Source: Anaerocolumna sp. AGMB13020 (GTDB taxonomy: Bacteria; Bacillota; Clostridia; Lachnospirales; Lachnospiraceae). Taken from it: DNA of 64,000 nucleotides. The notes beneath the pieces are model-generated. The model made no database searches. It saw only the letters and a list, made by a program, of their open reading frames with translations, and was not told where the DNA came from. The stretch is taken from positions 620,001-684,000 of the forward strand of contig NZ_CP136910.1 of the NCBI RefSeq assembly GCF_033100115.1. The letters are read 5' to 3'. Shown one piece after another: positions 35,361 through 44,300 of this stretch (the stretch's first letter is position 1; the number at the start of each line of letters is the position of its first letter). The translations under genes were made by a program, and so were the position numbers.

Positions 35361-35990
35361 TTAGCTGTAATAGATTAATCCACCATGCATTTTGGTGGTT
35401 AGATACCATAGTCCTAAATCGAAATCTATCTTTTTACCTTCATCAGAAGCTGTTGCCCTGATTCCGTTTTCTGTAATATCTGCCGCGGTTATAGTAATCC
35501 AATGCCAGCCCTGGATACTCTTTTCCAGACCTCTTGAAAGATTTAAGAATGCAAGTGGACAATCCGCCTCCAGGCCTTCCTTTACAAAATCAATAATATC
35601 CTTAACCTCTCTTAATTTTCTCGGCTTTTTATCTGCTTCAAAAACCTTAGGTGTCAGGTTTATCTTCCTCTCTTTCAGATATCGATCAAAACCCTCGGTA
35701 AATTTATTTACATGATTGACCCCCATTACGCCCGGGGTCACATACTGAAACATCTCTTCCATGTGCTTTGTAAAATTCGTCTTATCCATGGTGTCATAAG
35801 GATAAAGGGCTTTCACACCTTCATTAGCCGCTGCAAGATAAGCTGTAATATTAGCAGCGCTGGTAGGTCCACAACCAGCTTCCCTGTTCCAGTTTTTTTC
35901 ATACCATTCCTGGTCTCCACCAAAGTAAGATGTATTCTCTAAGGCACTTGTTATTGTAAGCAGTTCTTGTTTTTTAACAGATACAAGCAT
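35361..35990 (-). CDS. Papain-fold (C39-like) cysteine peptidase domain protein
   Basis: 209 residues, no signal peptide. NREAGCGPTSAANITAYLAA contains the catalytic Cys helix and SIQGWHWITITAADI the His, a C39-like pattern; the last motif may be TASDEGKKIDF. Cytosolic, so not a bacteriocin exporter domain. It shares the WHW-plus-Cys-helix plan with the secreted protease at 19858-20985, but the two are too far apart to be recent copies. The ATG at 35990 follows AAGAGGTGCGG. Function unknown. Confidence 0.65.
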   Translation of the reverse strand: MLVSVKKQELLTITSALENTSYFGGDQEWYEKNWNREAGCGPTSAANITAYLAAANEGVKALYPYDTMDKTNFTKHMEEMFQYVTPGVMGVNHVNKFTEGFDRYLKERKINLTPKVFEADKKPRKLREVKDIIDFVKEGLEADCPLAFLNLSRGLEKSIQGWHWITITAADITENGIRATASDEGKKIDFDLGLWYLTTKMHGGLIYYS

Positions 35991-36031
35991 AACCGCACCT
36001 CTTTTCTCTTTCTATCTGTAACATATCTTTA

Positions 36032-36904
36032 CTATTTCACTTTTCCGTCATAGGTAAGGATTGCTTTATATAATTCGGGTCTTCTGTCTCTAAAGATTCC
36101 CCATTCTACCCTTGCCTTTTCCAGTTCCTCCAAATCAAGCTCTGCAGTCAGAATCTCTTCTTTATCTCGGGAAGCTTCTGCTATTACCTCTCCGGTACCA
36201 TTCGTAATAAAGGAGGAACCATAAAAGTTGATTTCCGAATCCTCTGCTTTCTCTACTCCGATACGGTTAGAAGCAATTACCGGAACCAGGTTACAGGCAG
36301 AATGACCAATCATGCATCGCTGCCAGTGTCCTTTTGAATCAATTTCTCCGTTTTCCGGTTCTGAACCAATTGCCGTGGGATAGAAAAGAAGCTCTGCCCC
36401 CATTAAAACCATACATCTGGCTGCTTCCGGAAACCACTGATCCCAGCAGATGCCGGCTCCTATCTTGCCGTATTTCGTATGGAACACCTGAAAACCTGTA
36501 TCCCCAGGATTAAAATAATATTTTTCTTCGTATCCCGGTCCGTCCGGTATATGGCTCTTTCGGTATACACCAAGAACTGTTCCATCTGCATCAATCATAG
36601 CGAGAGAATTGTACCTGGCATAATTGCTCTTTTCATAAAAACTTATTGGTAATACAACCTTCAGTTCTGCTGCCAGACGGCTAAAATGCTCTACTGCTTT
36701 GTTGGCACTTAAGTCCATGGCATACTCATAGTAATCCGGTTTCTCCTTCTGACAGAAATAAGGTGTCTCGAAAAGCTCCTGAAGAAGTATAATATCTGCT
36801 CCTCTGGCTTTTGCTTCTCTGACAAGCCGGTCTGCTTTCTCAATATTTATATCAATGTTATCCGTACAGCTCATCTGGGTAGCTGCAACTGTTACTTTAC
36901 GCAT
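36032..36904 (-). CDS. aguB: N-carbamoylputrescine amidase
   Basis: 290-residue nitrilase-family amidase that turns N-carbamoylputrescine into putrescine, CO2 and ammonia. The Glu-Lys-Cys triad is in LLQELFETPYF, YRKSHIPDGPGYEEKYYF and GAGICWDQWFPEAAR; the length matches AguB. The ATG at 36904 follows GAAAGAGG. It lies 98 bp downstream of aguA, so the pair forms the agmatine-to-putrescine route. A C39-like gene follows on the same strand. Confidence 0.93.
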   Translation of the reverse strand: MRKVTVAATQMSCTDNIDINIEKADRLVREAKARGADIILLQELFETPYFCQKEKPDYYEYAMDLSANKAVEHFSRLAAELKVVLPISFYEKSNYARYNSLAMIDADGTVLGVYRKSHIPDGPGYEEKYYFNPGDTGFQVFHTKYGKIGAGICWDQWFPEAARCMVLMGAELLFYPTAIGSEPENGEIDSKGHWQRCMIGHSACNLVPVIASNRIGVEKAEDSEINFYGSSFITNGTGEVIAEASRDKEEILTAELDLEELEKARVEWGIFRDRRPELYKAILTYDGKVK

Positions 36905-37002
36905 AAAAACCTCTTTTCTTTCTTTTCCTTGCCTTAAGTTGTGTCTGGCAGCTTATGCCGGTCTGCCTGTTGTAAACAGCAATAATATATAGGAATCTTA
37001 TC

Positions 37003-38013
37003 TTAAGAACGTGACGGCATCTGCTGGGTAATGCAATGAACATTACCGCCTTCTTTGATTAAGGGGATACCATCCACTTTTCTAATGATTCTATCCGGGA
37101 AGGTCTCCTTTAGTATTCTTTCTGCCTCCATATCAGTATCTGCTGCGTCTTCACCAAAAACAGGTAATATAATGCCGCCGTTTACCATGTAGTAATTAAT
37201 ATAACTTAAGGTAAGCCTTTCCTCTTCATAGTATCTAGCTGGAGGTTGCGGAAGCGTAATTAGCTTAAGCTTTCTGCCTCTGGCATCCACTGCAGCTTCC
37301 AAGGTCTTTTTATTATCCTGGGTTATCTGATAATTTGGATCTTCAGTATCTTCGCAAATCTGTAATATTACCATACCAGGATTAGCAAAGCAGGCTGCAT
37401 TGTCAACATGTCCATCCGTTTCATCACCGAATAGCCCATTTTTTAGCCAGATAATCTTCTCGATTCCAAGTCTTGGCTTAATAATTGCCTCAATATCTTC
37501 TCTGGTTAAATGAGGGTTCCTGTTTTTATTCAGGAGGCATTCCTCTGTAGTCAGTAGGGTTCCTTCTCCATCCGTATGGATAGAACCACCCTCCAACACC
37601 AGGTCCACCTCCTCCACCGGTACCTCATAGGCTTTTGCAACAAGGCTTGCCACTTTATCATCCAATTCATAGGAACCGTACTTCTCTCCCCAGGCATTAA
37701 ACCTCCAGCTCATTGCCGTCAGGACCTTACTGTCTTTGTATACAAAAGTTGGTCCATTATCCCTGCACCAGGCATCATTATGCGGAATTTTAAGTAGCTC
37801 TGCGTATTCTGCTATTTCATTGAGAAAAGGGTGTTCTTCTCCTGGATTTATAATAACCGTAACCGGTTCAAACTCACTGATTGCTTTTATAACGTCTCGG
37901 TAGCCTCCGGCAACCTCTTCATAATTCTCAGGGTGCACCAGAGAGGACTTAACAGGCCATTCAATAAATGTCCGTTCATGTTCTTTCCATTCACCGGGCA
38001 TAACATAGCTCAT
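37003..38013 (-). CDS. aguA: Agmatine deiminase
   Basis: 336-residue guanidino-modifying enzyme, agmatine to N-carbamoylputrescine and ammonia. Motifs: MPGEWKEHERTFIEWP, DAWCRDNGPTF, LEGGSIHTDGEGTLL, GDETDGHVDNAACF and the catalytic Cys in EGGNVHCITQQMP. It is some 25 residues shorter than many family members, with small loops lost. The ATG at 38013 (MSYVMPG) has GAAGGA at proper spacing; an ATG three codons earlier is too close to it. Confidence 0.93.
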   Translation of the reverse strand: MSYVMPGEWKEHERTFIEWPVKSSLVHPENYEEVAGGYRDVIKAISEFEPVTVIINPGEEHPFLNEIAEYAELLKIPHNDAWCRDNGPTFVYKDSKVLTAMSWRFNAWGEKYGSYELDDKVASLVAKAYEVPVEEVDLVLEGGSIHTDGEGTLLTTEECLLNKNRNPHLTREDIEAIIKPRLGIEKIIWLKNGLFGDETDGHVDNAACFANPGMVILQICEDTEDPNYQITQDNKKTLEAAVDARGRKLKLITLPQPPARYYEEERLTLSYINYYMVNGGIILPVFGEDAADTDMEAERILKETFPDRIIRKVDGIPLIKEGGNVHCITQQMPSRS

Positions 38014-38104
38014 ATTCTTCATTCCTTCGTATTTTTTTTATTTCCTTATTATATCTATTAATCTTCATTCTTACAATATTTTTTCTTAAAAATTAGAATA
38101 TACA

Positions 38105-38133
38105 TTGACAGGCAGGTAAAAGTTTCCCATAAT
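38105..38133 (+). promoter_or_regulatory. Promoter of the splB operon
   Basis: TTGACA (38105-38110), 17 bp, CATAAT (38128-38133). It faces the nucleosidase-like/splB operon. Despite the spore role of splB, the elements look like sigma-70. Confidence 0.6.
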
Positions 38134-38202
38134 AGAGATAATTTGAATTCTATTTTGGAAGGAGGGGGCTACTGCAAATGCTGCAAATTAGCCCTTACTG
38201 TT

Positions 38203-39108
38203 ATGCTTATTATTGCTGCTGCACTTTATAGTGAAGCAAAACCTTTTATAGATTATCTTGCACTTAAGAAAGATACATCCTGTCACCACTGCCAGGTCTT
38301 TCGTAATAAGGACACTGCATTATATCTGACCGGAACCGGTCCCATGAATGCTGCAATTAAGTCTGCTGTCTTTCTTGCTACAGAACCTCTTGCTGATACA
38401 GATTATTTCCTAAATATCGGTGTCTGTGGAGCTGCCACAGAGAAAGAAAGGAACAATATCCTCTTAGGTACACCTGTCCTCTGTAATAAAATTATTGAAC
38501 ATGCCTCCGGTAATACCTATTATCCGGATGTTCTCTATAAACACCCCTTTCAGGAAGGTACGGTTATAAGTTCTTATCAGTTCATGACCTGGGAAATGGT
38601 AAATGCATATTTTAAGGACATTTCACCACCGTTAAGGAATACCGGCTTAAGCAGTATGTTTTTTGCAGATATGGAGTCTTCTGCCCTTTATCAGTCAGTA
38701 TCCTGCTTTTTTAAACTAAACCAAATGTTTTTTATAAAAGTCGTATCCGATTATATAAGCCCTGCAGCGGCAGAGCAACGGCTGGTAACTTCTAAAGACG
38801 TTAGTCAGCTTTTAAAAGAGCAGGTTGGCAACATATTAAACTGGTTAGAGGATATTATGGCAAGTACCCCTGGCAGACCTGCGGAATTTTCAGAGGATGA
38901 ACTGCATTACCTTACTGCTCTGTCAGAGGACTTTAAATTCTCCGTTACCATGGCCAACGAACTGAAACAATACCTTCGATATTATAAGCTGCAAAAGGGA
39001 GAATTCATCCCATTTACAGAAATTTTAAGAGAAAATATCCCTCGTTCTGTAAAAAGTAAAGCGGAAGGGAAGAAATACCTTGACTACTTTAAGAAAAACC
39101 TTTTATAA
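38203..39108 (+). CDS. Nucleoside phosphorylase-like protein preceding splB
   Basis: About 301 residues. The first 220 look like the PNP/MTA-SAH nucleosidase fold: MLIIAAALYSEAKPFIDYLA, a glycine loop LTGTGPMNAAIKSAV, NIGVCGAA, and FFADMESSALYQS, the Met-Glu-Ser signature of nucleobase/ribose binding. The remaining 80 residues are a helical tail. The ATG at 38203 matches homologue starts but lacks a nearby ribosome site. The strong GGAAGGAGGGGG upstream instead serves an overlapping 17-codon frame (38178-38231). It overlaps splB by 29 bp. A role in base salvage or repair with SplB is inference. Confidence 0.7.
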   Translation: MLIIAAALYSEAKPFIDYLALKKDTSCHHCQVFRNKDTALYLTGTGPMNAAIKSAVFLATEPLADTDYFLNIGVCGAATEKERNNILLGTPVLCNKIIEHASGNTYYPDVLYKHPFQEGTVISSYQFMTWEMVNAYFKDISPPLRNTGLSSMFFADMESSALYQSVSCFFKLNQMFFIKVVSDYISPAAAEQRLVTSKDVSQLLKEQVGNILNWLEDIMASTPGRPAEFSEDELHYLTALSEDFKFSVTMANELKQYLRYYKLQKGEFIPFTEILRENIPRSVKSKAEGKKYLDYFKKNLL

Positions 39109-40099
39109 TTCGTTTTTTTCTCACATATATATAGAAAAAGAAGCTTTGAATTATCCAATAACTAAAACCATACTTGCTCATTACCCCAATGCTGCTATCG
39201 TAATGATTGACCACTACAAGGATGTATTTAACCGACGGCAGCAAAATTACAGGGAACAGAAAAATACACCTTCGCTGATTCTGGCAGTGAATCCAACTAC
39301 AGGTATCTATGAAGGTTCTGCTGCCTGTCAGAATTTTGGAAATGACAACTTTTATTATACCTCAGGTGTAATGAACTGTATCTATGATTGTGAATACTGT
39401 TATCTGCAGGGCATGTACCCCAGTGCCAATATGGTAGTGTTCGTTAATCTAGCGGATTCTTTTCATGAAATACTGAAACTTTTAAAGAAACAGAAGGTCT
39501 ACCTATGCATTTCATATGATACTGACCTCTTAGCACTAGAGTCCTGGCTCGGTTATGTCAAGTGCTGGAATGAGTTTGCTGTATCAAATAAAGAGCTTAC
39601 GATTGAATGCCGAACCAAAAGTGCTTCTGTTAACCAGCTTAAGACCTTAATACCATCAAATAATTTCATACTTGCCTGGACTCTTTCCCCTCCCGCCGTT
39701 CAGAAGACTTATGAGCATAACACGCCTTCTTTTTCAAACCGTCTGACAGCGATTGAAAAAGCCATTGAACTAGGGTTCACCATACGTCTGTGCTTTGATC
39801 CCCTGCTTCGGGTACCGGACTGGAAAAAGGAATACGAAGAAATGTTTACTGCGATTTTTCAGCGGATTCCGGCGAAGCATATCCTGGATGTGAGCCTTGG
39901 CTGTTTTCGTGTTCCCGCAGATTTTATGAAGGTTATGAGGAAGCAGAATAAGGAGTCCCTTGTTTTGAACTTTCCTTATACCAGTGAGAAAGGAATTTTA
40001 AGTTACCGCTCAGAGGAATCGGAGGAAATATTATCCTATTGCTTATTTTTATTGACGAAATGGATAAAGGAGGATAATATTTATGTCTGGAAGGAGTAA
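39080..40099 (+). CDS. splB: Spore photoproduct lyase (radical SAM)
   Basis: 339-residue radical-SAM enzyme that reverses the thymine dimer 'spore photoproduct' at germination. The CxxxCxxC cluster motif is NCIYDCEYCYLQGMY. The conserved Cys of the H-transfer path probably lies in VYLCISYDTDLLALE. IYEGSAACQNFGND and RTKSASVNQL are also typical. The start is TTG at 39080 with GGAAGGGA upstream, inside the end of the previous gene. It is followed by an SDR 3 bp later. Confidence 0.9.
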   Translation: MTTLRKTFYNSFFSHIYIEKEALNYPITKTILAHYPNAAIVMIDHYKDVFNRRQQNYREQKNTPSLILAVNPTTGIYEGSAACQNFGNDNFYYTSGVMNCIYDCEYCYLQGMYPSANMVVFVNLADSFHEILKLLKKQKVYLCISYDTDLLALESWLGYVKCWNEFAVSNKELTIECRTKSASVNQLKTLIPSNNFILAWTLSPPAVQKTYEHNTPSFSNRLTAIEKAIELGFTIRLCFDPLLRVPDWKKEYEEMFTAIFQRIPAKHILDVSLGCFRVPADFMKVMRKQNKESLVLNFPYTSEKGILSYRSEESEEILSYCLFLLTKWIKEDNIYVWKE

Positions 40100-40102
40100 C
40101 AT

Positions 40103-40798
40103 ATGAAAACAGCCATTGTAACCGGGGCATCCTCAGGAATAGGCCTTGCCATAACCAGGATGCTTCTTAAAAAAGAATACAAAGTCTATGCCTTTGGCAG
40201 AGAATTTAAAGAGGACTCCCCTGAAGGCAGCAGTTTTATACCTGTAAACTGTGATATTACCAATACCTCTCTGCTTACAGAACATATAACTGCCATTAAA
40301 AAGAAAGAAGAGATAAGCCTTCTTGTTAATAATGCAGGTGTAGGTTATTTTGGCCCCCACGAGGAATTGAATCCAAAGAAGATTCATGAAATGGTAACTG
40401 TGAATGTAGAAGTCCCCCTTTTAATAAGTCAGCTCTTACTAAGGGACCTTAAAAAACATAAAGGCGTTATTATTAATATATCCTCTGTAACCGCCAGAGG
40501 CAGCAATACTTACGGCTGTGCTTACGGTGCAACCAAAGCCGCTTTGACGAGCTTTTCCGGAAGCCTTTTTGATGAAGTGAGAAAATATGGTGTAAAGGTA
40601 TGCACCATTCACCCGGATATGACCAAAAGCAATTTTTACCGTAATGCAAACTTTAAGGAAGGGGATACACAAGATTCTTACCTATTACCCCAAGAGGTTG
40701 CAGACGCTGTGGAATTAATGATAACAGGCAGAGAAGGACTGGTGATGACAGAAATTACATTAAAGCCTCAGCTTCACCGCCTTCAAAAAAATAAATGA
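40103..40798 (+). CDS. Short-chain dehydrogenase/reductase
   Basis: 231-residue classical SDR: NAD(P) motif TGASSGIGLA, the NNAGVGYFG motif, the catalytic Ser in NISSVTARGS and the YxxxK in YGATKAALTSF. The substrate is unknown. The ATG at 40103 has GGAAGGAG. It is third in the splB operon, 3 bp after splB and 12 bp before the MraY-like gene. Confidence 0.9.
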   Translation: MKTAIVTGASSGIGLAITRMLLKKEYKVYAFGREFKEDSPEGSSFIPVNCDITNTSLLTEHITAIKKKEEISLLVNNAGVGYFGPHEELNPKKIHEMVTVNVEVPLLISQLLLRDLKKHKGVIINISSVTARGSNTYGCAYGATKAALTSFSGSLFDEVRKYGVKVCTIHPDMTKSNFYRNANFKEGDTQDSYLLPQEVADAVELMITGREGLVMTEITLKPQLHRLQKNK

Positions 40799-40810
40799 TA
40801 GGAGAACATA

Positions 40811-41773
40811 ATGATTACTCTGTTAAATACCAACTTAGACCATAGAATGATAGCTTTGATCGGCATACTGTTTACCTATGCCGCAACCTTTATACTTTTA
40901 AAATTTGGAACCGGAATACTGCCCCGAGACGGTGGCAGGGATTTCGCTCATGACGGCAAACTCTCACAGGGTAAGCCAAGAGGTGCAGGTTTCCTTTTCA
41001 TACTGGTATTTGCCATTGCGACTCTCCTGTTTCTTCCCATATCAAATGAAGAACTTATCTATGTTATCATGATACTGGCAGCTATGTTAACCGGTTTTCT
41101 GGACGATTGCTCCAAAAATCCATGGGGAGAATTAAAGAAAGGTCTGCTGGATATGGCTATTGCTGTTACAACTGCAATTACCTATGTTAATTTTAATTCC
41201 TCAACCTTTGATATACCTTTTATTAGCAGCCCGGTAACCATACATCCGGTTCTATTTGTTATATTGGCAACCATCCTGATCTTTGTTTCTATTAACGTTA
41301 CAAACTGCTCCGATGGTGTAGACGGTCTTTCCGGTACTTTATCTGTCATTACACTGTTAACAATCTATGGACTGGGTAGAATTACGGGAATGGATCCGGG
41401 TGATACTTATATGCTGTTAATCATGGTGTCCTGTATTATGAGCTATCTCTGGTTTAATGCTACTCCAAGCCTTATGATGATGGGGGATGCAGGTTCCAGG
41501 GCCCTTGGCTTCTTTATAGCTGTTGCTGCTTTAAAGACCGGTAGTCCTCTCCTTTATATCCCGGCTGCTTTTATGCTGATACTGGATGGCGGTCTTGGTC
41601 TTATAAAGGTATCCCTGATCCGTTTCCTAAAAGTTCGTATTTTAAAGAACACCCTTACACCTATACATGATCATGTTAGAAAGAATCTTGGCTGGTCGAA
41701 CACACAGGTAGTATTTAAATTTGCTATCATACAGATTCTTATCTCCTTTACCTTGATCTGGATCTTAACCTAA
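40811..41773 (+). CDS. MraY/WecA-family phospho-sugar transferase, membrane bound
   Basis: 320 residues with about ten membrane helices. GKPRGAGFLFIL corresponds to the MraY 'KxxxPTMGG' region, FLDDCSKN to the DDxxK catalytic aspartates, NVTNCSDGVDGLSGTL to the NxxNxxDGxDGL motif, and LMMMGDAGSRALGF to the MGDxGS motif. The family links phospho-MurNAc-pentapeptide or phospho-HexNAc to undecaprenyl phosphate. The divergent sequence and splB operon suggest a sporulation paralogue rather than the essential MraY. The ATG at 40811 follows AGGAGAAC. Confidence 0.85.
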   Translation: MITLLNTNLDHRMIALIGILFTYAATFILLKFGTGILPRDGGRDFAHDGKLSQGKPRGAGFLFILVFAIATLLFLPISNEELIYVIMILAAMLTGFLDDCSKNPWGELKKGLLDMAIAVTTAITYVNFNSSTFDIPFISSPVTIHPVLFVILATILIFVSINVTNCSDGVDGLSGTLSVITLLTIYGLGRITGMDPGDTYMLLIMVSCIMSYLWFNATPSLMMMGDAGSRALGFFIAVAALKTGSPLLYIPAAFMLILDGGLGLIKVSLIRFLKVRILKNTLTPIHDHVRKNLGWSNTQVVFKFAIIQILISFTLIWILT

Positions 41774-41803
41774 ATACCATCTTTACTTCGCCTCTGTTTA
41801 ACA

Positions 41804-41857
41804 AAAATACCGTCTTCTATTCAAATTAAAGCCTGTAATAGAAGACGGTATTTTTTT
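41804..41857 (+). terminator. Terminator of the splB operon
   Basis: AAATACCGTCTTCTATT (41805-41821) pairs perfectly with AATAGAAGACGGTATTT (41837-41853) and is followed by more Ts. Confidence 0.9.
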
Positions 41858-41877
41858 GTTAACTGGAGTCAATGTAC

Positions 41878-41982
41878 TTACTTTGATTTTTTTGATGAAG
41901 CGGCTGATGACGTAGCCTGTGGAGCTGATTTCTCAGCAGACTGCTTTTTCTTAGGTGCCTTCTTTGGATTCTTATCTCCCAT
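41878..41982 (-). CDS. Small basic Lys/Ala/Ser-rich protein (34 residues)
   Basis: Starts MGDKNPKKAPKKKQSAEKSA and ends SSKKSK, with no hydrophobic segment. The ATG at 41982 is preceded by an exceptionally strong AAAGGAGGTGAT site, which argues for real translation despite the length. Similar tiny lysine-rich proteins occur in many Firmicutes. Nucleic-acid binding is likely from composition only. Confidence 0.7.
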   Translation of the reverse strand: MGDKNPKKAPKKKQSAEKSAPQATSSAASSKKSK

Positions 41983-41999
41983 CTGTATCACCTCCTTTG

Positions 42000-42393
42000 C
42001 CAGCTAAATCATAAAAAGAATCATCTGTTATCCATTGTATGGTATTTACCATTATTTGTCAATTAATTACTTGTGTTTCATAGATATCCTCAAGGTTTTT
42101 GCGGCTGAAAAAAGCTGCACCTCCCACTATAAATTACGTAGTAAATGCAGCTATATTGTTGGTTCGTTCAATATGAAATTGTCGATTTATCGTAATCACT
42201 GTGTAATCTCTGTTTTACTTTACATATTGACTGTATTACTTGTTGCTTTGTATTACTTATTGTCTTTTTATGCATTATTTGGTTTAATTCATTTGATTTG
42301 TATTAATTATTTGCTTTATTCTTTATTGCTTTTATATTATTTGCTTTGTTCATTATCTGTTTAACTCGTTATCTGCTTAACTCATTATTTTCT
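42000..42393. other. T-rich low-complexity spacer
   Basis: A plus-strand frame (42035-42364) exists only because the DNA is made of TTTGCTTTATT-like runs. It has no ribosome site, and its sequence does not look like a folded protein. I see no gene, only degenerate short repeats at 42280-42400. Confidence 0.6.
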
Positions 42394-43125
42394 TTATTCT
42401 TTATTTAACAGCTTGTTAAGATAGTTAATACTTCGTCCTATATCAGATAGTCCGTCGGGACTGGGATTATCGTTTTCAATTATTAATTGACTTAAGCCAA
42501 TTTGGGATGCCATGGCAGCAATCCCTTTGATATTATTATACCCTTCGCCCAAGGCAAGGGGATGCCCTTCAAAATCACCATCTTTCAGATGGATAAGCGC
42601 AATATCCTCGGCATGCTCTTTTATATATGCACAGGGTTCTGTACCGGCATGAAATACCCAGAAAGTGTCCAGCTCCAGTCTGATGGTCTCTCTTATGAGC
42701 TCGATAGGCAGCCTGCCATCCGGCAGCTTCACAAATTCATGGGCATGATTATGGTAAAGCAATTCCATGCCATTTTCTTTGACCACCTCTCTTGCAGTGG
42801 TAAGAATTTTAAGAAGATTTTCCATCTCCTCCTCTGTAGAAGTAGGAGCAATTGCGCATGCAATATAAGGTACTCCAAGAATTTTATGATAGCGTACGGT
42901 TTCCTCTAAATTAACACTTAAGTTTTCAAGACTCTGGTGACTGGATATGGGTGTTAATCCTATCTCCTTCAGATAATCTCTTAAGTCTTCTGCCGTAAGA
43001 TCTGCAAAACCTGCAAATTCCAGTTCTTCAAACCCAAGTTCCTTTACTTTTTTCAATATTTCTTTTAATTCCTCTCCATTTGTATAGGAATCACGTATGG
43101 TATACAACTGTAAACCCTTTTTCAT
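42394..43125 (-). CDS. Sugar-phosphate isomerase/epimerase-like TIM barrel (AP endonuclease 2 family)
   Basis: 243 residues. Metal-ligand and barrel motifs: GLQLYTIRDS, LGFEELEFAGF, HNHAHEF (metal His), LELDTFWVFHAG, IALIHLKDG and IIENDNPSPDG. The family includes xylose isomerase-like and inosose dehydratase enzymes; the substrate is not evident. The ATG at 43125 follows an AGGAGG site. It is divergent from an AraC-type regulator, which may control it. Confidence 0.85.
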   Translation of the reverse strand: MKKGLQLYTIRDSYTNGEELKEILKKVKELGFEELEFAGFADLTAEDLRDYLKEIGLTPISSHQSLENLSVNLEETVRYHKILGVPYIACAIAPTSTEEEMENLLKILTTAREVVKENGMELLYHNHAHEFVKLPDGRLPIELIRETIRLELDTFWVFHAGTEPCAYIKEHAEDIALIHLKDGDFEGHPLALGEGYNNIKGIAAMASQIGLSQLIIENDNPSPDGLSDIGRSINYLNKLLNKE

Positions 43126-43291
43126 TAAACAAATCCTCCTGGTTTCTCTATAATAATTTTAATTTATGCCAGATAATGCTGTCTAAATTTAATTTGTTTT
43201 TCGATTACATATACATTATAATAAGGTATTAGTTAGATGTCGTGTCACATGATGGTATCATTGTGACAAATAATGCTGCAAAGGAGCTTCT

Positions 43292-44134
43292 ATGGTCGTA
43301 AAGAATCAACCTGAAAACAACAGGTATCGTAATGGTATCTCCTATGAATATATGCGTGACAGCAAACAGGCCTTTAACTGCTGGGAAGCGGTGAATAACA
43401 AATTCTGGCCACATTTTCACAGCAGTATTGAACTTATTTACGTCACAGAAGGAGAATTGAAGGTTACCTTAAATGGTCAGCTTTACAGCATATATAAGGA
43501 TAATGTTCTGATAGTACCCAGTTATTATATCCATAGCTACGACACCGATGAGTATTCCAAAGCATATATTGCAATTATTCCGCTGGACTCTATTCCATCC
43601 TATAAAACCATGCTTTCACGCAAGACTTTTATTAACCCGCTTATCAGTAATTCTACTGACAAGACTGAACTCCTGCATTTATTTGAATGCCTCTGCCAAT
43701 ATAATACGGACAACGTTGATCCCGTAACTGCTTCTATTCGTAAAGGGTATTCCTACGCTTTGATGGGACTGCTGATTCAAGAAAGCGGTTTAACTGAGGT
43801 AACCAACAACAGAACCATATCTTTAGCTCAGGAAATTCTTATTTATCTTCAGGAGAATTATCTGAAACCTGTTAGCTTAAAAGACACTGCACTTCATTTC
43901 GGTTACAGTAAAAGCCGTTTTTCCCATATATTCAATGAATACTTTGACTGTACTCTGGTGGATTATATTAACGGATTGAGAAGCAGACATGCACTTAAGC
44001 TTCTGCAGGAAAGCGATACTACGGTAACTGAAATTGGCTTTAGCTGTGGTTTTGACAGTACCAGAACCTTCTACAGGGCATTTTCCAGGACTTTTGGCTG
44101 TACACCGGGAGAATACCGTAAATCAGGAATGTAA
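43292..44134 (+). CDS. AraC-family transcriptional regulator
   Basis: 280 residues: an N-terminal cupin sensor (PHFHSSIELIYVTEGELKVT, VPSYYIHSY) and a C-terminal double HTH (PVSLKDTALHFGYSKSRFSHIF, TVTEIGFSCGFDSTRTFYRAF..GCTPGEYRKS). Likely a sugar-responsive activator of the divergent isomerase gene. The ATG at 43292 follows AAAGGAG. Confidence 0.9.
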   Translation: MVVKNQPENNRYRNGISYEYMRDSKQAFNCWEAVNNKFWPHFHSSIELIYVTEGELKVTLNGQLYSIYKDNVLIVPSYYIHSYDTDEYSKAYIAIIPLDSIPSYKTMLSRKTFINPLISNSTDKTELLHLFECLCQYNTDNVDPVTASIRKGYSYALMGLLIQESGLTEVTNNRTISLAQEILIYLQENYLKPVSLKDTALHFGYSKSRFSHIFNEYFDCTLVDYINGLRSRHALKLLQESDTTVTEIGFSCGFDSTRTFYRAFSRTFGCTPGEYRKSGM

Positions 44135-44230
44135 TAATATAAGACAAATATGTAATCATTTCGTCACAGAAACTTAATTTGAATCCTTGGTACTGTGCTG
44201 TTATAATAAAATAAGATAACTAAGCTGGTA

Positions 44231-44257
44231 AATCCTCTGTGTATTAACAGAGGTTTT
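44231..44257 (+). terminator. Terminator after the AraC-type gene
   Basis: CCTCTGT (44234-44240) with ACAGAGG (44247-44253), A/T flanked, TTTT following. Confidence 0.7.
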
Positions 44258-44300
44258 ACTCTGTAACAAATGTTTTATTGAGACAACAAGGAGAAGCTGT

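Noticed and set aside
42035..42364. 109-codon frame on the plus strand
   Set aside because: Low-complexity T-rich DNA, no ribosome site, no protein-like pattern.
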